A DNA stretch of 64,000 nt from an uncultured Verrucomicrobiae bacterium (GTDB lineage Bacteria > Verrucomicrobiota > Verrucomicrobiia > Limisphaerales > AAA164-E04), in the NCBI GenBank assembly GCA_951813855.1, contig OX638380.1:2496876-2560875 (forward strand), read 5' to 3'. Numbering within the stretch: the first letter of the stretch is position 1; every line of letters starts with the position of its first letter. Below, one piece after another: positions 17,636 through 26,786 of this stretch. A model generated the notes under the pieces. It had not been told where the DNA came from. It did no database searches and saw only the letters and a list, made by a program, of their open reading frames with translations. Made by a program: the position numbers and the translations under genes.

Positions 17636-17676
17636 GGCAAATCGCAAAGCCCGATTAAACCCGGGAAAGGCTCTCT

Positions 17677-18405
17677 CTAATTAGACGAGGACGAAGACGG
17701 CGGCAACGGCAAATTGGGAGAAATGAAAAAGTTAAACGGATTTTCCGGCGCCTCCGCAACCACCACGGAAGCCACCCCCGCTTTCTTCGTCGAAACCGCT
17801 TTCGTCAACGCCGTAGCGACCGTCGGATCAATGGCCGATACCACTCCGGTTCCGGCGTCGAATCGTTGTTCGCTCTTGATCTCTTGAACCACCATGTTCG
17901 GCGCTTCGTTAGTCCCGCGGTTGACGACCACGCTCGCCGTTCCCTCGGCGAGCGCCGTATGTCCGGAAGCTGAAATATCGAACACGACCGCGCTCTCCGT
18001 AGCGTCGATGGCCACGTGACCCTTGGGAATCTTAACCGTGAATTGCGAGAGCTTCGAAGACTTTTCCACCTCGCCGTAAACGCGGCCTTGAGAAAGAGCC
18101 AGCGTCACCTCGGTGATCTTTTCGATTCCTGTCGTCTCGACCTTCAGTTCTTCGATTTTCAGAATCGAGTTTTCGGCGACGACCACCAAATGACCGGCGA
18201 CGTCCAGAACCACCTCGCCGTTGGACTGAGTGGTGATGACATGTCCCACGGGAAGCGATCCTCCCTTCTGAGCCCCGATTACCGGTCCCGAGACGTCGGT
18301 TACCGTCGCCTCCACGGCAAGGGCCTGCTGAGAGACCATCACTCCCGATAGCCCCAAAGCCACCGACAGCGCGAGAAATTTCGATCGAACTCCAAGCAAT
18401 TTCAT
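17677..18405 (-). CDS. Exported FecR-domain protein
   Basis: 242-residue protein from the ATG at 18405 (MKLLGVRSKF), which gives a clear signal peptide cleaved after QQALA. A FecR-type beta domain (about 30-150) follows, with the pattern SNGEVVLDVAGHLVVVAENSILKIEEL and a second turn RVYGEVEKSSKLSQFTVKIPKG. The C-terminus is low-complexity (LPPSSSSSN). In Verrucomicrobiota, stand-alone FecR-domain proteins are common and usually not linked to iron uptake; no sigma factor or TonB receptor is adjacent. A longer in-frame start at 18438 exists but would bury the signal peptide. Confidence 0.75.
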   Translation of the reverse strand: MKLLGVRSKFLALSVALGLSGVMVSQQALAVEATVTDVSGPVIGAQKGGSLPVGHVITTQSNGEVVLDVAGHLVVVAENSILKIEELKVETTGIEKITEVTLALSQGRVYGEVEKSSKLSQFTVKIPKGHVAIDATESAVVFDISASGHTALAEGTASVVVNRGTNEAPNMVVQEIKSEQRFDAGTGVVSAIDPTVATALTKAVSTKKAGVASVVVAEAPENPFNFFISPNLPLPPSSSSSN

Positions 18406-19190
18406 GGATAACACTTTCTTACGATGGACGCCTTCCATTTTCCAGAAGCGAACCGTAAAGGCGAGAACTTAAACTGTCAACCCCCCCGTTCGCCTAAATC
18501 GTCAATCGGAACGGCGAGCTAAGCCCGCAGTCCTCCGCTCTTCGAGAGATAATCCGGCAACACCCGGGAAACAGTCAACGAAAAACGAATTCCGTCTCGT
18601 TCCGATTCGATCCTTACCCGTCGATGAGACCTATCCGTTTCCGGCATCAAAGTCCTCGAAAAATGCCTTCCCCGCGCACCCCCCGATCACGGTCGGCGCG
18701 CGGGGACCCGCCGTTCGTCGTTCGCTCTTCCATCTGATCGTCCCCTGGAAGCGACCGCCGCTAATTCAAAACGGATCCGGGAGACCCTTCGACCGTTCAA
18801 GCGATCAATCGAAAGAACGGCGCCTCCGGGAAATCGATCATTCGCCGCCGTCGGTTCGCCATTCCGGTCCCGGATCGTCGACCGTCAAATTTCACAACGA
18901 GACTGATCTCGATTCTCCGAAATCCGAATCACGCCGGCGATCGAAAACCGATGGATCCGAATACTGCACTCGACTCGACGACGGTGCTTCAACCGTCCGC
19001 CCCCATCGTCGCGCCCGGATCGATCGATTCCGGAACCCGCACCCGCCGATCTCAGTAGAATGAAGTTCTCCCGATTCCCGACCGTTTGCTGCCAAAGCGA
19101 GTCGGCCCGGGTCGAACCGTCAGCCCCTTGGCTTTTTCAAACACCGGTTTATCCGAGATGTTACGAATCAAATTTAATCAAAAAAAACTC
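18406..19190. other. Long intergenic stretch without a supported gene
   Basis: Nearly 800 bases upstream of the divergent FecR and porin genes. Short open frames here have no family resemblance and no start signals. Composition is like the backbone. I see no tRNA, repeat or clear hairpin with a T-tract. Confidence 0.4.
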
Positions 19191-19219
19191 TTGCCAACGA
19201 AAACACCCCCCCCTAGGGT
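19191..19219 (+). promoter_or_regulatory. Putative porin promoter with long leader
   Basis: TTGCCA (19191-19196), a 17-base spacer and TAGGGT (19214-19219). The spacer contains a run of C. The porin start is about 210 bases further on, so the mRNA would carry a long 5' leader, unlike most promoters in this window. Confidence 0.4.
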
Positions 19220-19435
19220 TCGCCCCGTCCAGAGCGTTTCTGGGCGTTCTGTGAACTTCGGGTCTGGTCGTTGCACAGTCGAATCAGGGCACCTCAAGCT
19301 TTGATTCCCCGCAATAAAGGATCCGGGCAGGTTGGATGGACGAAGGAAATATCTGCGGTCGATTCGGTCGTCGCTTGATGGGACGCGCCAATCACTGTAG
19401 GAGCGGAAGAACGAACGCAGAGGTAAGTGAGTGAT

Positions 19436-20662
19436 ATGAAGTACAATCAGTGGACCCTTAGTGTAGCCTTGGCTTGCTTGCTGGGCTTGAACGCCCGTGC
19501 CAATGACCCCATGGGCAACAGCGTGCTCACAGAAGTTTCCAAGACGACCCTCAGTGGGTACGTGGACACTTCGGCTATCTGGGCATTGGGAGAAATTGGT
19601 CACGACGACCCGTATCCCGGACGATCCAACGACGGCGAGGGCTACACCGACGGCTTCAACCTGAACGTCGTTCAATTAAGCCTATCAAGGCATTCGGACG
19701 ATACCGAATGGGCGGCTGGCTATCAAGTGGACCTCTGGTTGGGCCCTGACGCCCACTGGCTGAGTAGCTTTACCTCCGGCACTGGCACCGGAGAACTTGG
19801 GATCAAGCAGGCATACGTCGACCTGCATGTGCCCGTCGGCACCGGTCTGGAACTCAAGATGGGGCATTTCGATACCATCATCGGCTACGAGGTCGGAGCG
19901 GGCCCGGCGAATCCGAATTTCAGCCGGTCCTACGGTTTCTTCATCGAACCGTTCCAGCACACCGGATTGCTCGCCTCGTATCAATTGAGCGAAGATTTCT
20001 CCGTCGCCGGCGGCGTCGCCAATTCCTACGGCTTCGGCATCAACGATCGCGCGGGCAGTAGCGAATCTCAACTCACCTACTTGGGTAGTGCCACCTACGT
20101 AATTCCCGACTCGATGGGAGCCTTTTCCGGAGGTTCTCTGTACGCCGGGTTTGTGGACGGCTTAGTCACCGGCGACGACCAACGAGATAAAACCAGTTAC
20201 TTCCTTGGCGGCACGCTCCCCACGCCCATCAAGAATCTGAGCTTGGGAGGCGCCTTCGATTACGCTCAAGACACCAGAGATCCGTTGGGCGTGGAGGATC
20301 CATTCTTGCCGCGGGATGACAACGGAAACGTCTTGAGAGAGGGTACCATACTGGATGCCTGGGCGCTTGCCGGCTACCTCTCCTATCAATTCCCCGACGC
20401 CAAAACCACGTTTAACGGCCGCATTGATTACATTCAAACCGACACCTTCCAAGTCGGCACCGTGGAGGATATGGCCATCATGAAAGAGGCTCGCTTCCTG
20501 AGTCTCACCGGAACCGTCTCCCACAACCTGTGGGAGAATGTCCTCGCCCGCGTAGAACTTCGCTGGGACCATACCTTGGAAGACGAGGTATTCGGGTTCG
20601 GTCCGGACGGAGACGAGGACGATGCCGTGACGCTGGCGTTGAATGTCGCCTATCAGTTCTAA
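19436..20662 (+). CDS. Outer-membrane beta-barrel porin (OmpL-like, BBP2)
   Basis: 408-residue protein with a signal peptide MKYNQWTLSVALACLLGLNARA. Mature residues alternate polar and hydrophobic in typical barrel strands, and the last residue is the aromatic Phe (LALNVAYQF) expected for BAM recognition. Features such as GYEVGAGPANPNFSRSYGF and GLLASYQLSEDFSVAGGVAN match the putative beta-barrel porin-2 family. It should form a channel in the outer membrane; substrate unknown. Start: AGAGG at 19419-19423 could serve the ATG at 19436 or the in-frame GTG at 19427; the ATG gives the cleaner signal peptide. A strong hairpin terminator follows. Confidence 0.82.
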   Translation: MKYNQWTLSVALACLLGLNARANDPMGNSVLTEVSKTTLSGYVDTSAIWALGEIGHDDPYPGRSNDGEGYTDGFNLNVVQLSLSRHSDDTEWAAGYQVDLWLGPDAHWLSSFTSGTGTGELGIKQAYVDLHVPVGTGLELKMGHFDTIIGYEVGAGPANPNFSRSYGFFIEPFQHTGLLASYQLSEDFSVAGGVANSYGFGINDRAGSSESQLTYLGSATYVIPDSMGAFSGGSLYAGFVDGLVTGDDQRDKTSYFLGGTLPTPIKNLSLGGAFDYAQDTRDPLGVEDPFLPRDDNGNVLREGTILDAWALAGYLSYQFPDAKTTFNGRIDYIQTDTFQVGTVEDMAIMKEARFLSLTGTVSHNLWENVLARVELRWDHTLEDEVFGFGPDGDEDDAVTLALNVAYQF

Positions 20663-20688
20663 ATCCTTCGCGTAAGATACAATCCAGC

Positions 20689-20719
20689 AGCCCTTCCCGA
20701 CTGGGGAGGGCTTTTTTTT
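20689..20719 (+). terminator. Rho-independent terminator of the porin gene
   Basis: Stem AGCCCTTCCC / GGGGAGGGCT (20689-20698 with 20703-20712, one G-U pair), four-base loop, followed by a run of eight T. The strongest intrinsic terminator in the window. Confidence 0.9.
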
Positions 20720-20753
20720 ATTTCGTTTTTATTCCTCCCGCTCCTTTCTGATC

Positions 20754-20782
20754 TTGAAATTTGAAAATTCCGCCACTAACAT
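20754..20782 (+). promoter_or_regulatory. Putative promoter of prepilin-like gene, leaderless geometry
   Basis: TTGAAA (20754-20759), 17-base spacer, TAACAT (20777-20782), then six bases to the ATG at 20789. The first base of the -35 element is exactly 35 bases before the start codon, so transcription should begin at or beside it. No ribosome binding site is seen. Confidence 0.5.
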
Positions 20783-20788
20783 CGCCCC

Positions 20789-21556
20789 ATGCTCTTCTCC
20801 CTTCCCCACAGAAGATCTGGCTTCACGCTCATCGAATTGCTAGTGGTCATCGCCATTATCGCCATATTGGCCGGTATGCTGCTCCCGGCATTGAGCCAAG
20901 CCAAGAATGCGGCGCAATCTGCGGTCTGCAAAAGCAACATGCGGCAAATTACCTTGGGCATGGTAATCTACGCCGACGACAACCGTTCCTTTTTGCCTTG
21001 GTCCGGAGACGTCGATCGAAACCTCTCGGAAGACTGGATGTGGGGCGGCCAACCGGCGACGGAAAAGGATAATCCGGCCGCCTGGGATAGTCGAAGCTAT
21101 GGATTCCATCCGGAATGCGGCGCCGTGTTCGAATACGTCACCGGTCAGACCAGGCACCGACGGCTCAACTCCAATCACCGAGAAGTCTACGACGTATACC
21201 GCTGCCCCAGCACCGGACGCATCGGCCGAGCGCAACGAGTCAACTTTTCGATGAATTCGAAAATCGATAAAAACCGGGGTCTCGCTAACGGAAAATCGAC
21301 CGGAGCCAAGGGAGTAAATATGAGCCGCGTCACTCGTCCCACCGAAATCTTTCTGTTGATCAACGAAGATCCCGAAACCATGCGCAACGCCAGTTTTCAT
21401 CCTTGGGGAACGGCGAAGAACGGCAAATTCGTCACCCACAACGGCAAAATCAATATCGGATTCGTCGATAGCCACATCGAATCCTGGAAAGGCGACCGGG
21501 TCCTTCGCGCCCAACGAGGCAATCTCGTCCAAGCGCATTTCGATCCCTATTTCTAA
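20789..21556 (+). CDS. Prepilin-type N-terminal cleavage/methylation domain protein
   Basis: 255-residue type IV pilin-like protein. The leader ends at [19 protein letters not shown], with the prepilin peptidase cleavage site G|F and the conserved Glu at +5. The rest is the soluble domain found in large Verrucomicrobiota and Planctomycetota families (DUF1559/H-X9-DG relatives), here ending in [12 protein letters not shown]. These proteins are numerous per genome and their role (pseudopilus, secretion or surface display) is unsettled. The gene stands alone between the porin terminator and a tRNA. Confidence 0.85.
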   Translation: MLFSLPHRRSGFTLIELLVVIAIIAILAGMLLPALSQAKNAAQSAVCKSNMRQITLGMVIYADDNRSFLPWSGDVDRNLSEDWMWGGQPATEKDNPAAWDSRSYGFHPECGAVFEYVTGQTRHRRLNSNHREVYDVYRCPSTGRIGRAQRVNFSMNSKIDKNRGLANGKSTGAKGVNMSRVTRPTEIFLLINEDPETMRNASFHPWGTAKNGKFVTHNGKINIGFVDSHIESWKGDRVLRAQRGNLVQAHFDPYF

Positions 21557-21950
21557 TCGAGAGGCTCCGAAGAAAGCTTCAGGAAATCTTTAGTCCCTGG
21601 GGAAATCGAATCCGCTTTCGCCGCCCGCCGACGGGAGTCTTCCTGACGTTCGGCGAAAACGAAGCGACCTATCGAGTTCGATGAAATCCGCCGAGCAATA
21701 ATCCTGGATCTACGCTCCGGCTCAGGGATCGAGCGCCGTCGAAATCAATCGCTCCGGCGGCTTCCCCCACCTTCCCCACTGCCGAGCTCCGAGGGAAAAA
21801 CAGAATTGAATTCGACGCGGAAAAACCGGGAGCGGTCGCGATTCACGTCACCCCCGGGAAGCGATTCCGGTTCCCGGCAACGAGCCGGACCCGGACCGGG
21901 ATTCGCGATCGCAAAGTCATTTTTCCCGCGTCCGAAAACCGGAACAAAAT
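21557..21950. other. Intergenic stretch, nothing recognised
   Basis: About 390 bases between the prepilin-like gene and tRNA-Leu. No open frame with family resemblance and no clear terminator hairpin. Confidence 0.4.
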
Positions 21951-22037
21951 TGGTACCGATGGAGGGGGTCGAACCCACACGGCCTTGCGGCCACCAGATT
22001 TTGAGTCTGGCGCGTCTGCCAATTCCGCCACATCGGC
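21951..22037 (-). tRNA. tRNA-Leu (anticodon CAA)
   Basis: 87 bases with encoded CCA. On the minus strand the acceptor arm GCCGATG pairs with CATCGGT (one G-U), the anticodon arm is CCAGA-CTCAAAA-TCTGG giving anticodon CAA, the long variable arm (GTGGCCGCAAGGCCGT) marks a class II tRNA, and the T arm is GGGTTCGACCC. Confidence 0.95.
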
Positions 22038-22112
22038 TCCAATAGCAGGCAAACTGCTTCGGGATTGTGAACCCTGCGCCACGGTCCGGCAAGCGCTAAA
22101 TCAAAAAACCGA

Positions 22113-22141
22113 TTGATCTTTCCGCCCGTTTCCCGTATTGG
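22113..22141 (+). promoter_or_regulatory. Putative promoter of DUF1549/DUF1553 gene, leaderless geometry
   Basis: TTGATC (22113-22118), 17-base spacer, TATTGG (22136-22141), then eight bases to a GTG at 22150. This favours GTG 22150 as the start over the TTG at 22138, which lies inside the -10 element. Confidence 0.4.
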
Positions 22142-22149
22142 TCAGGAAA

Positions 22150-23913
22150 GTGTACCTCTTCTCCACGAACGATTTCCGCTTCGTGCCCCGACCGTACGCG
22201 ATCGGTTGCTGGGCCTTCGGAATGTGTTGCTTCCTGCTGGGATGGAACCAGGCCCTTCCGGAGAAAAGTTCCGCCCGGAATTATATCGACCGCCACATCG
22301 AATCGGTCGCCGGAGAACGGCAACTAAGCTTGGTGCCGGAAGCGGACCGCAACGTCCTCATCCGCCGACTGTCCTTCGATTTGACCGGACTGCCTCCCGA
22401 CCCGGAATGGTATCGCTACCCCGCCAGGCCGAACGGAACGATCGAATCGCTGGTGGACACCCTAATTGCTTCGCCGCACTTCGGCGAACGACTGGCCAGC
22501 ATGTGGCTGAACGTAGCCCGTTACGCCGAAGACCAAGCCCACCAAGTCGGCAATAACGTAGAGCATTTTTACCCCAACGCCTTCCGCTATCGGCAATGGG
22601 TCGTGGACGCTTTCAACGCCGACCTGCCGTTCGATCGCTTCGTCAAGCTGCAACTCGCTGCCGACCGCTACTCTTTCGCCCGAGACGAAGATCTCCCGGC
22701 TCTCGGCTTTTTGGGCTTGGGCCCGAAGTATTACCAACGCGGCCGCCTCGACGTCATGGCTGACGAATGGGAAGATCAAGTCGATACCGTGACCCGCGGA
22801 TTTTTGGGACTGACCGTGGCTTGCGCTCGCTGCCACGACCATAAATACGATCCGATTTCCACCGAGGACTACCACGCTCTGGCCGGAATTTTCGCCAGCG
22901 TCGAACTGGTCAACGTCCCTTACGAAAAATCGAAAACAAAATCGGAACAGGACAAAGAAGCCAAACAACAGAACACGATCCACATTGTACGCGACGCGAA
23001 AATCCGGAATCTCAACGTCTTTATCCGCGGCGACGTCGAAAGACCGGGACCCGCGATACCCCGCAGATTTCTCAGTCTCTTTTACGAAGGGACTCCGCCG
23101 CCTTTTTCCGAGGGCAGCGGCCGACGGGAACTGGCGGAAGCCATCGCTTCGCCGGACAATCCCCTCACGGCGAAAGTTTTCGTCAACCGCATCTGGCAGA
23201 TGCTGATCGGCCAAGGACTGGTCCGCACCGCCAGCAATTTCGGCGCTTTAGGCGAAATACCTTCACACCCCGAACTCTTGGAAGAACTGGCCGCTCGCTT
23301 CAAGGCCCAAGGCTGGTCCACCAAAAAGTTGGTCCGGGAAATCGTCCTTTCGGCCGCCTACCGCCGCAGTTCCGAACCCCATGCCGCCGGCGACGATCTC
23401 GATCCGGACAACCGCTATCTCTGGCGCATGAATCGGCGGCGCTTACCGGTGGAGATGTGGCGGGATTCGTTGCTCTCGGTCACCGGCAATCTCGACCGTC
23501 AGGGCGGAAGATCTCTCGAACTGAACGACCCCGCCAATCGGCGGCGAACCCTTTACGGCCGCGTCAGCCGTCTAAAACTCAATACGCTTCTCGCCCACTA
23601 CGATTACCCCGATCCCAATATTCACAGCGGCGGTCGAACCAGCACGACAACCCCTCTGCAAAAACTCTATTTGCTCAATAACCCGTTCGTCGCCGAACAA
23701 GCCCAGGATTTTGCCCGCCGATTGCAGCAGGAAACGGCCGATGACCTCGAACGGATCAGAAAAGCTTACCGCTACCTGTATTTTCGAATGCCTGCCGAGG
23801 AAGAAGAACGTCTCGGTCTCGAATTCCTGCTTGCGGATCAGAGCGATTCCTCCCATTGGGATCGGTACGCCCAAACCTTGCTGATATCCAACGAAGCGTT
23901 CTATCTGGACTAA
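22150..23913 (+). CDS. DUF1549/DUF1553 (PSCyt2-PSD1) domain protein
   Basis: 587-residue exported protein from the GTG at 22150. After a hydrophobic leader (YAIGCWAFGMCCFLLGW) comes DUF1549 with RRLSFDLTGLPPDPEW and the haem-like CXXCH in CARCHDHKYDPIS, then DUF1553 with FVNRIWQMLIGQGLVRTASNFG and the C-terminal EAFYLD. Many homologues carry an N-terminal cytochrome-like PSCyt1 domain; it is absent here, making this a short form. Such genes are nearly always paired with DUF1501, as here (10 bases downstream). They are abundant in Planctomycetota and Verrucomicrobiota and linked to polysaccharide or sulfated glycan use, but no reaction is established. Confidence 0.85.
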   Translation: MYLFSTNDFRFVPRPYAIGCWAFGMCCFLLGWNQALPEKSSARNYIDRHIESVAGERQLSLVPEADRNVLIRRLSFDLTGLPPDPEWYRYPARPNGTIESLVDTLIASPHFGERLASMWLNVARYAEDQAHQVGNNVEHFYPNAFRYRQWVVDAFNADLPFDRFVKLQLAADRYSFARDEDLPALGFLGLGPKYYQRGRLDVMADEWEDQVDTVTRGFLGLTVACARCHDHKYDPISTEDYHALAGIFASVELVNVPYEKSKTKSEQDKEAKQQNTIHIVRDAKIRNLNVFIRGDVERPGPAIPRRFLSLFYEGTPPPFSEGSGRRELAEAIASPDNPLTAKVFVNRIWQMLIGQGLVRTASNFGALGEIPSHPELLEELAARFKAQGWSTKKLVREIVLSAAYRRSSEPHAAGDDLDPDNRYLWRMNRRRLPVEMWRDSLLSVTGNLDRQGGRSLELNDPANRRRTLYGRVSRLKLNTLLAHYDYPDPNIHSGGRTSTTTPLQKLYLLNNPFVAEQAQDFARRLQQETADDLERIRKAYRYLYFRMPAEEEERLGLEFLLADQSDSSHWDRYAQTLLISNEAFYLD

Positions 23914-23923
23914 GGTCACGATC

Positions 23924-25336
23924 ATGAAAGATCCTCGTCAGCTGCCTCCGGACCGACCCGTCACCCTTAGCCGCCGGAAAATGCTCGAACGGTCGGCAGC
24001 CGGATTCGGGTTACTGGGATTGATGAACGTCTTGGGACAAACCGAGCCCGACGACAAGGCGCCGGGCCATCCCGCACCTCGAGCCAAACGACTGATCTTT
24101 CTTTTCCTCAACGGCGGACCGTCTCAATTGGACACCTTCGATCCCAAGCCGCACCTCAAAAAGATGGAGGGCAAGCATCCCGAAGGCGAGCTGTACAAAC
24201 CGTCCAAGGCGACCGGTTTTTTACCCTCCCCTTTCGCCTTCGAACGTTACGGGCAAAGCGGACTGGAAGTCAGCGAGACCCTTCCGGAATTGGCTAAAGA
24301 AATCGACGATTGCTGCATCGTCAAATCCATGCAAACCGATGTTCCCAACCACGAACCGGCATTGCTGCAAATGCACACCGGCAATATCCAGCCTATTCGG
24401 CCCTCCTTCGGATCATGGTTAATGTACGGGTTGGGGTCGGCCAATCAAAACTTGCCGGGTTACGTCGTCTTGCGGCCCTCGTCTAAAATCGTCGTAGGCC
24501 CGGCGCTATGGAGCCACGGCTTTCTCCCGGCAAAACATCAGGCCACGAGCATCGACACTTCCGATTTACGGATCGATAAAATGCTTACCGATATTCAAAA
24601 CAAACGGTTCAGCCTCGACGAACAACGAGAGCAAGTCGGGCTGCTGCGAAAACTGAACCGGTTACACCGCAGTCAACGCGAAAAGGATTCCGTACTGGAA
24701 GCCGAGATCGAATCGATGGAAACGGCTTACCGCATGCAAATTGCCGCCAGCGACGCTTTTGACGTCAGCAAAGAACCGGCTCAAATCCGCGAACAGTACG
24801 GTGCGACGTCCTTCGCTCAATCGTGTTTGGTTGCCCGCCGCCTAGTCGAGTCGGGAGTTCGATGCACGGTCGTCTATTACACGACCAAAAGCAATCAACC
24901 TTGGGACACTCACGTGGACCATGACGCCAAGCATAAAAAACTCTGTCGGGACAGCGACCGAGCCGCGGCGGCACTAATTCGCGACCTTCGATCACGCGGT
25001 ATGCTCGACGATACCTTGGTTGTCTGGGGAGGAGAATTCGGGCGCACGCCCTATTCGGAAATGCGACAAAAAGACAAAGGGCCCGGTCGCGATCATCACC
25101 ACACGGCTTTCTCCATGCTGCTGGCAGGAGGCGGTGTGAAAAAAGGATTTTCCTATGGCCAAACGGACGAGTTAGGGATGAATGTCGTCGACCGCCCCAT
25201 GCATGTCCACGACTTCCACGCCACCCTGCTCCATCTCATGGGCATCAACCATACCGCATTGACCTACCGATACTCGGGCCGGGACTTTCGCTTGACCGAC
25301 GTACACGGCTCGGTCGCCCACGATCTGATCGCCTGA
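23924..25336 (+). CDS. DUF1501 domain protein
   Basis: 470-residue protein with a twin-arginine-like leader (SRRKMLERSAAGFGLLGL), suggesting export folded by Tat. The DUF1501 fold is related to alkaline phosphatase/sulfatase-type hydrolases; characteristic stretches are LIFLFLNGGPSQLDTFDPKP, the WDTH segment, GGEFGRTPYSEM and GRDHHHTAFSMLLAGGG. It follows the DUF1549/DUF1553 gene, and the two are presumably cotranscribed and work together outside the cytoplasm. Exact chemistry is unknown for the family. Confidence 0.87.
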   Translation: MKDPRQLPPDRPVTLSRRKMLERSAAGFGLLGLMNVLGQTEPDDKAPGHPAPRAKRLIFLFLNGGPSQLDTFDPKPHLKKMEGKHPEGELYKPSKATGFLPSPFAFERYGQSGLEVSETLPELAKEIDDCCIVKSMQTDVPNHEPALLQMHTGNIQPIRPSFGSWLMYGLGSANQNLPGYVVLRPSSKIVVGPALWSHGFLPAKHQATSIDTSDLRIDKMLTDIQNKRFSLDEQREQVGLLRKLNRLHRSQREKDSVLEAEIESMETAYRMQIAASDAFDVSKEPAQIREQYGATSFAQSCLVARRLVESGVRCTVVYYTTKSNQPWDTHVDHDAKHKKLCRDSDRAAAALIRDLRSRGMLDDTLVVWGGEFGRTPYSEMRQKDKGPGRDHHHTAFSMLLAGGGVKKGFSYGQTDELGMNVVDRPMHVHDFHATLLHLMGINHTALTYRYSGRDFRLTDVHGSVAHDLIA

Positions 25337-25348
25337 TCGCCGACGCGG

Positions 25349-26041
25349 TCAACGCGACGGACGCAAACCGAGTAGTCCGGATTGGTTGGCCAGAATATCC
25401 TTCACGTTTCCGGCGTCCACGATCATCGGTTCGTCGGAACCTTGATCGGCCACTACCGCCGCGATTATCCGGCCGCTTTCAAAGGCGCTCAAAACCCTCG
25501 CGACGGAACCGAGCACTTTAAGATCGGGCAGCAAAAGAGCGAACCGGACCGGATTCTCCTTGCGCCAAATCGGCTGGGTATCAATCCGATTGGGAAGTCC
25601 GACCAAGCTGATAACCACCTGGCAATCCGGGTGATTTTCGACAAGTCGTCCCAGCGACGAAGGATCCATCAAATAACTGAGAGGAGTCGAACTGTCGGAA
25701 GGAATCGGTGCTTTTTGCGGCTCTTCGCGAAATTTCTCCCAAATGGCCGGCGTGACGACCTCCACTCGGGTCGACGAAGGCAACCCCTGTTTGATTCCTC
25801 GTATGCCCGCCTGTTCAAAAACCTCGGACTTTCCGCCTTTCTTGGCGTAAGGATTCGCCAATACCAGAACGCAAGCGGGAGTTCCGTCACGGACGACTCG
25901 CTCGGCGAGTAGCCGCAAAGCGGCCTGCCGGGCATCGACCGCCCGATTCGACTCCGCCCTGGAATTCAAATAGGGCCGGAGAAACAGAAAAGCGGCAATC
26001 AGCAGCAAGACCACGACCGCCCCGATTTTGACTCGCTCCAT
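25349..26041 (-). CDS. Membrane-anchored protein of unknown function
   Basis: 230 residues. An N-terminal membrane helix (KIGAVVVLLLIAAFLFLRPYL) is followed by a soluble domain probably facing the periplasm, with a pattern of alternating strands and helices (ACVLVLANPY, CQVVISLVGLPNRI, GRIIAAVVADQGSDEP). I do not recognise the family. Its ATG overlaps the stop of the upstream prepilin-like gene as TAATG, so the two are translationally coupled and may function together. The nucleotide composition is like the backbone. Confidence 0.6.
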   Translation of the reverse strand: MERVKIGAVVVLLLIAAFLFLRPYLNSRAESNRAVDARQAALRLLAERVVRDGTPACVLVLANPYAKKGGKSEVFEQAGIRGIKQGLPSSTRVEVVTPAIWEKFREEPQKAPIPSDSSTPLSYLMDPSSLGRLVENHPDCQVVISLVGLPNRIDTQPIWRKENPVRFALLLPDLKVLGSVARVLSAFESGRIIAAVVADQGSDEPMIVDAGNVKDILANQSGLLGLRPSR

Positions 26042-26751
26042 TATTCAAAATAACCAGGAGTGGTATCGCGTCCGACCAACGCGCCGATGCCGTATCGCTC
26101 GGCCAACTCGTGTTGCCCCAGAGAGTCCGCATGGCCGTCCACAAACCAAAAATCGGCTTGGTTGTTATGACGGGCGTGGACTTCGTATACCTCCGTTTTC
26201 TTGCGGAAAGAATGAAATTGCCTAGCTACCAACGACCGTCTTCCCCGGCTCGTGCTATCGCCCAAATGAGTGTATTCGGTCGGCACTTTCACGTTATGAA
26301 GATTCACGTTGGTAAACTCCTGGAATTCGCCTCGCAGTACCTGATTTTCCTCCGGAGGATCCTTCCAGATTCCAAACGTTTGAAACCAGTTGGTAAAGAC
26401 CTTCGGAGGATAAGAAGGACACAAGAACACCTTCGATCGGTCCATATTCTGATGGGCGCTGATGAGCGGCCCCCAAGTAAAATCGGTCGAAAGGATGTTG
26501 TCGATTTGAACCAGTCCATCGTAATCGTCCGCATATTGCAGCGAAGCGAGCCCCAGTTGCTTGAGATTGCTGATGCATTCTATCTGCTTGGCTTTCTCCT
26601 TGGCCTTGGAAAGGGCGGGCAGCAACATGCCGGCGAGGATCGCAATGATCGCGATCACCACCAGCAATTCGATTAATGTGAATGCCCCGGAAAGGAGCGT
26701 CCTAAGCCTGTCGAGTGAAGACGCCCGTTCCTGAGCATGAGCCAATCTCAT
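26041..26751 (-). CDS. Prepilin-type N-terminal cleavage/methylation domain protein
   Basis: 236-residue pilin-like protein. The processing site lies in [20 protein letters not shown]; the residue before FTLIE is Ala with a Gly at -2, slightly off the usual [27 protein letters not shown] follows, as in many Verrucomicrobiota paralogs, and the C-terminal part includes [15 protein letters not shown], a typical H-X9-DG end. It is coupled to an unknown membrane-anchored protein. The ATG at 26751 is supported by the promoter placement. Confidence 0.83.
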   Translation of the reverse strand: MRLAHAQERASSLDRLRTLLSGAFTLIELLVVIAIIAILAGMLLPALSKAKEKAKQIECISNLKQLGLASLQYADDYDGLVQIDNILSTDFTWGPLISAHQNMDRSKVFLCPSYPPKVFTNWFQTFGIWKDPPEENQVLRGEFQEFTNVNLHNVKVPTEYTHLGDSTSRGRRSLVARQFHSFRKKTEVYEVHARHNNQADFWFVDGHADSLGQHELAERYGIGALVGRDTTPGYFE

Positions 26752-26757
26752 GGGCGT

Positions 26758-26786
26758 AATGTCATTCCAAATTCACGGATTGTCAA
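26758..26786 (-). promoter_or_regulatory. Putative promoter of prepilin-like gene, leaderless geometry
   Basis: On the minus strand TTGACA (26786-26781), 17-base spacer, GACATT (26763-26758), then six bases to the ATG at 26751. The -35 element is a perfect consensus and begins 35 bases before the start codon. Confidence 0.5.
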
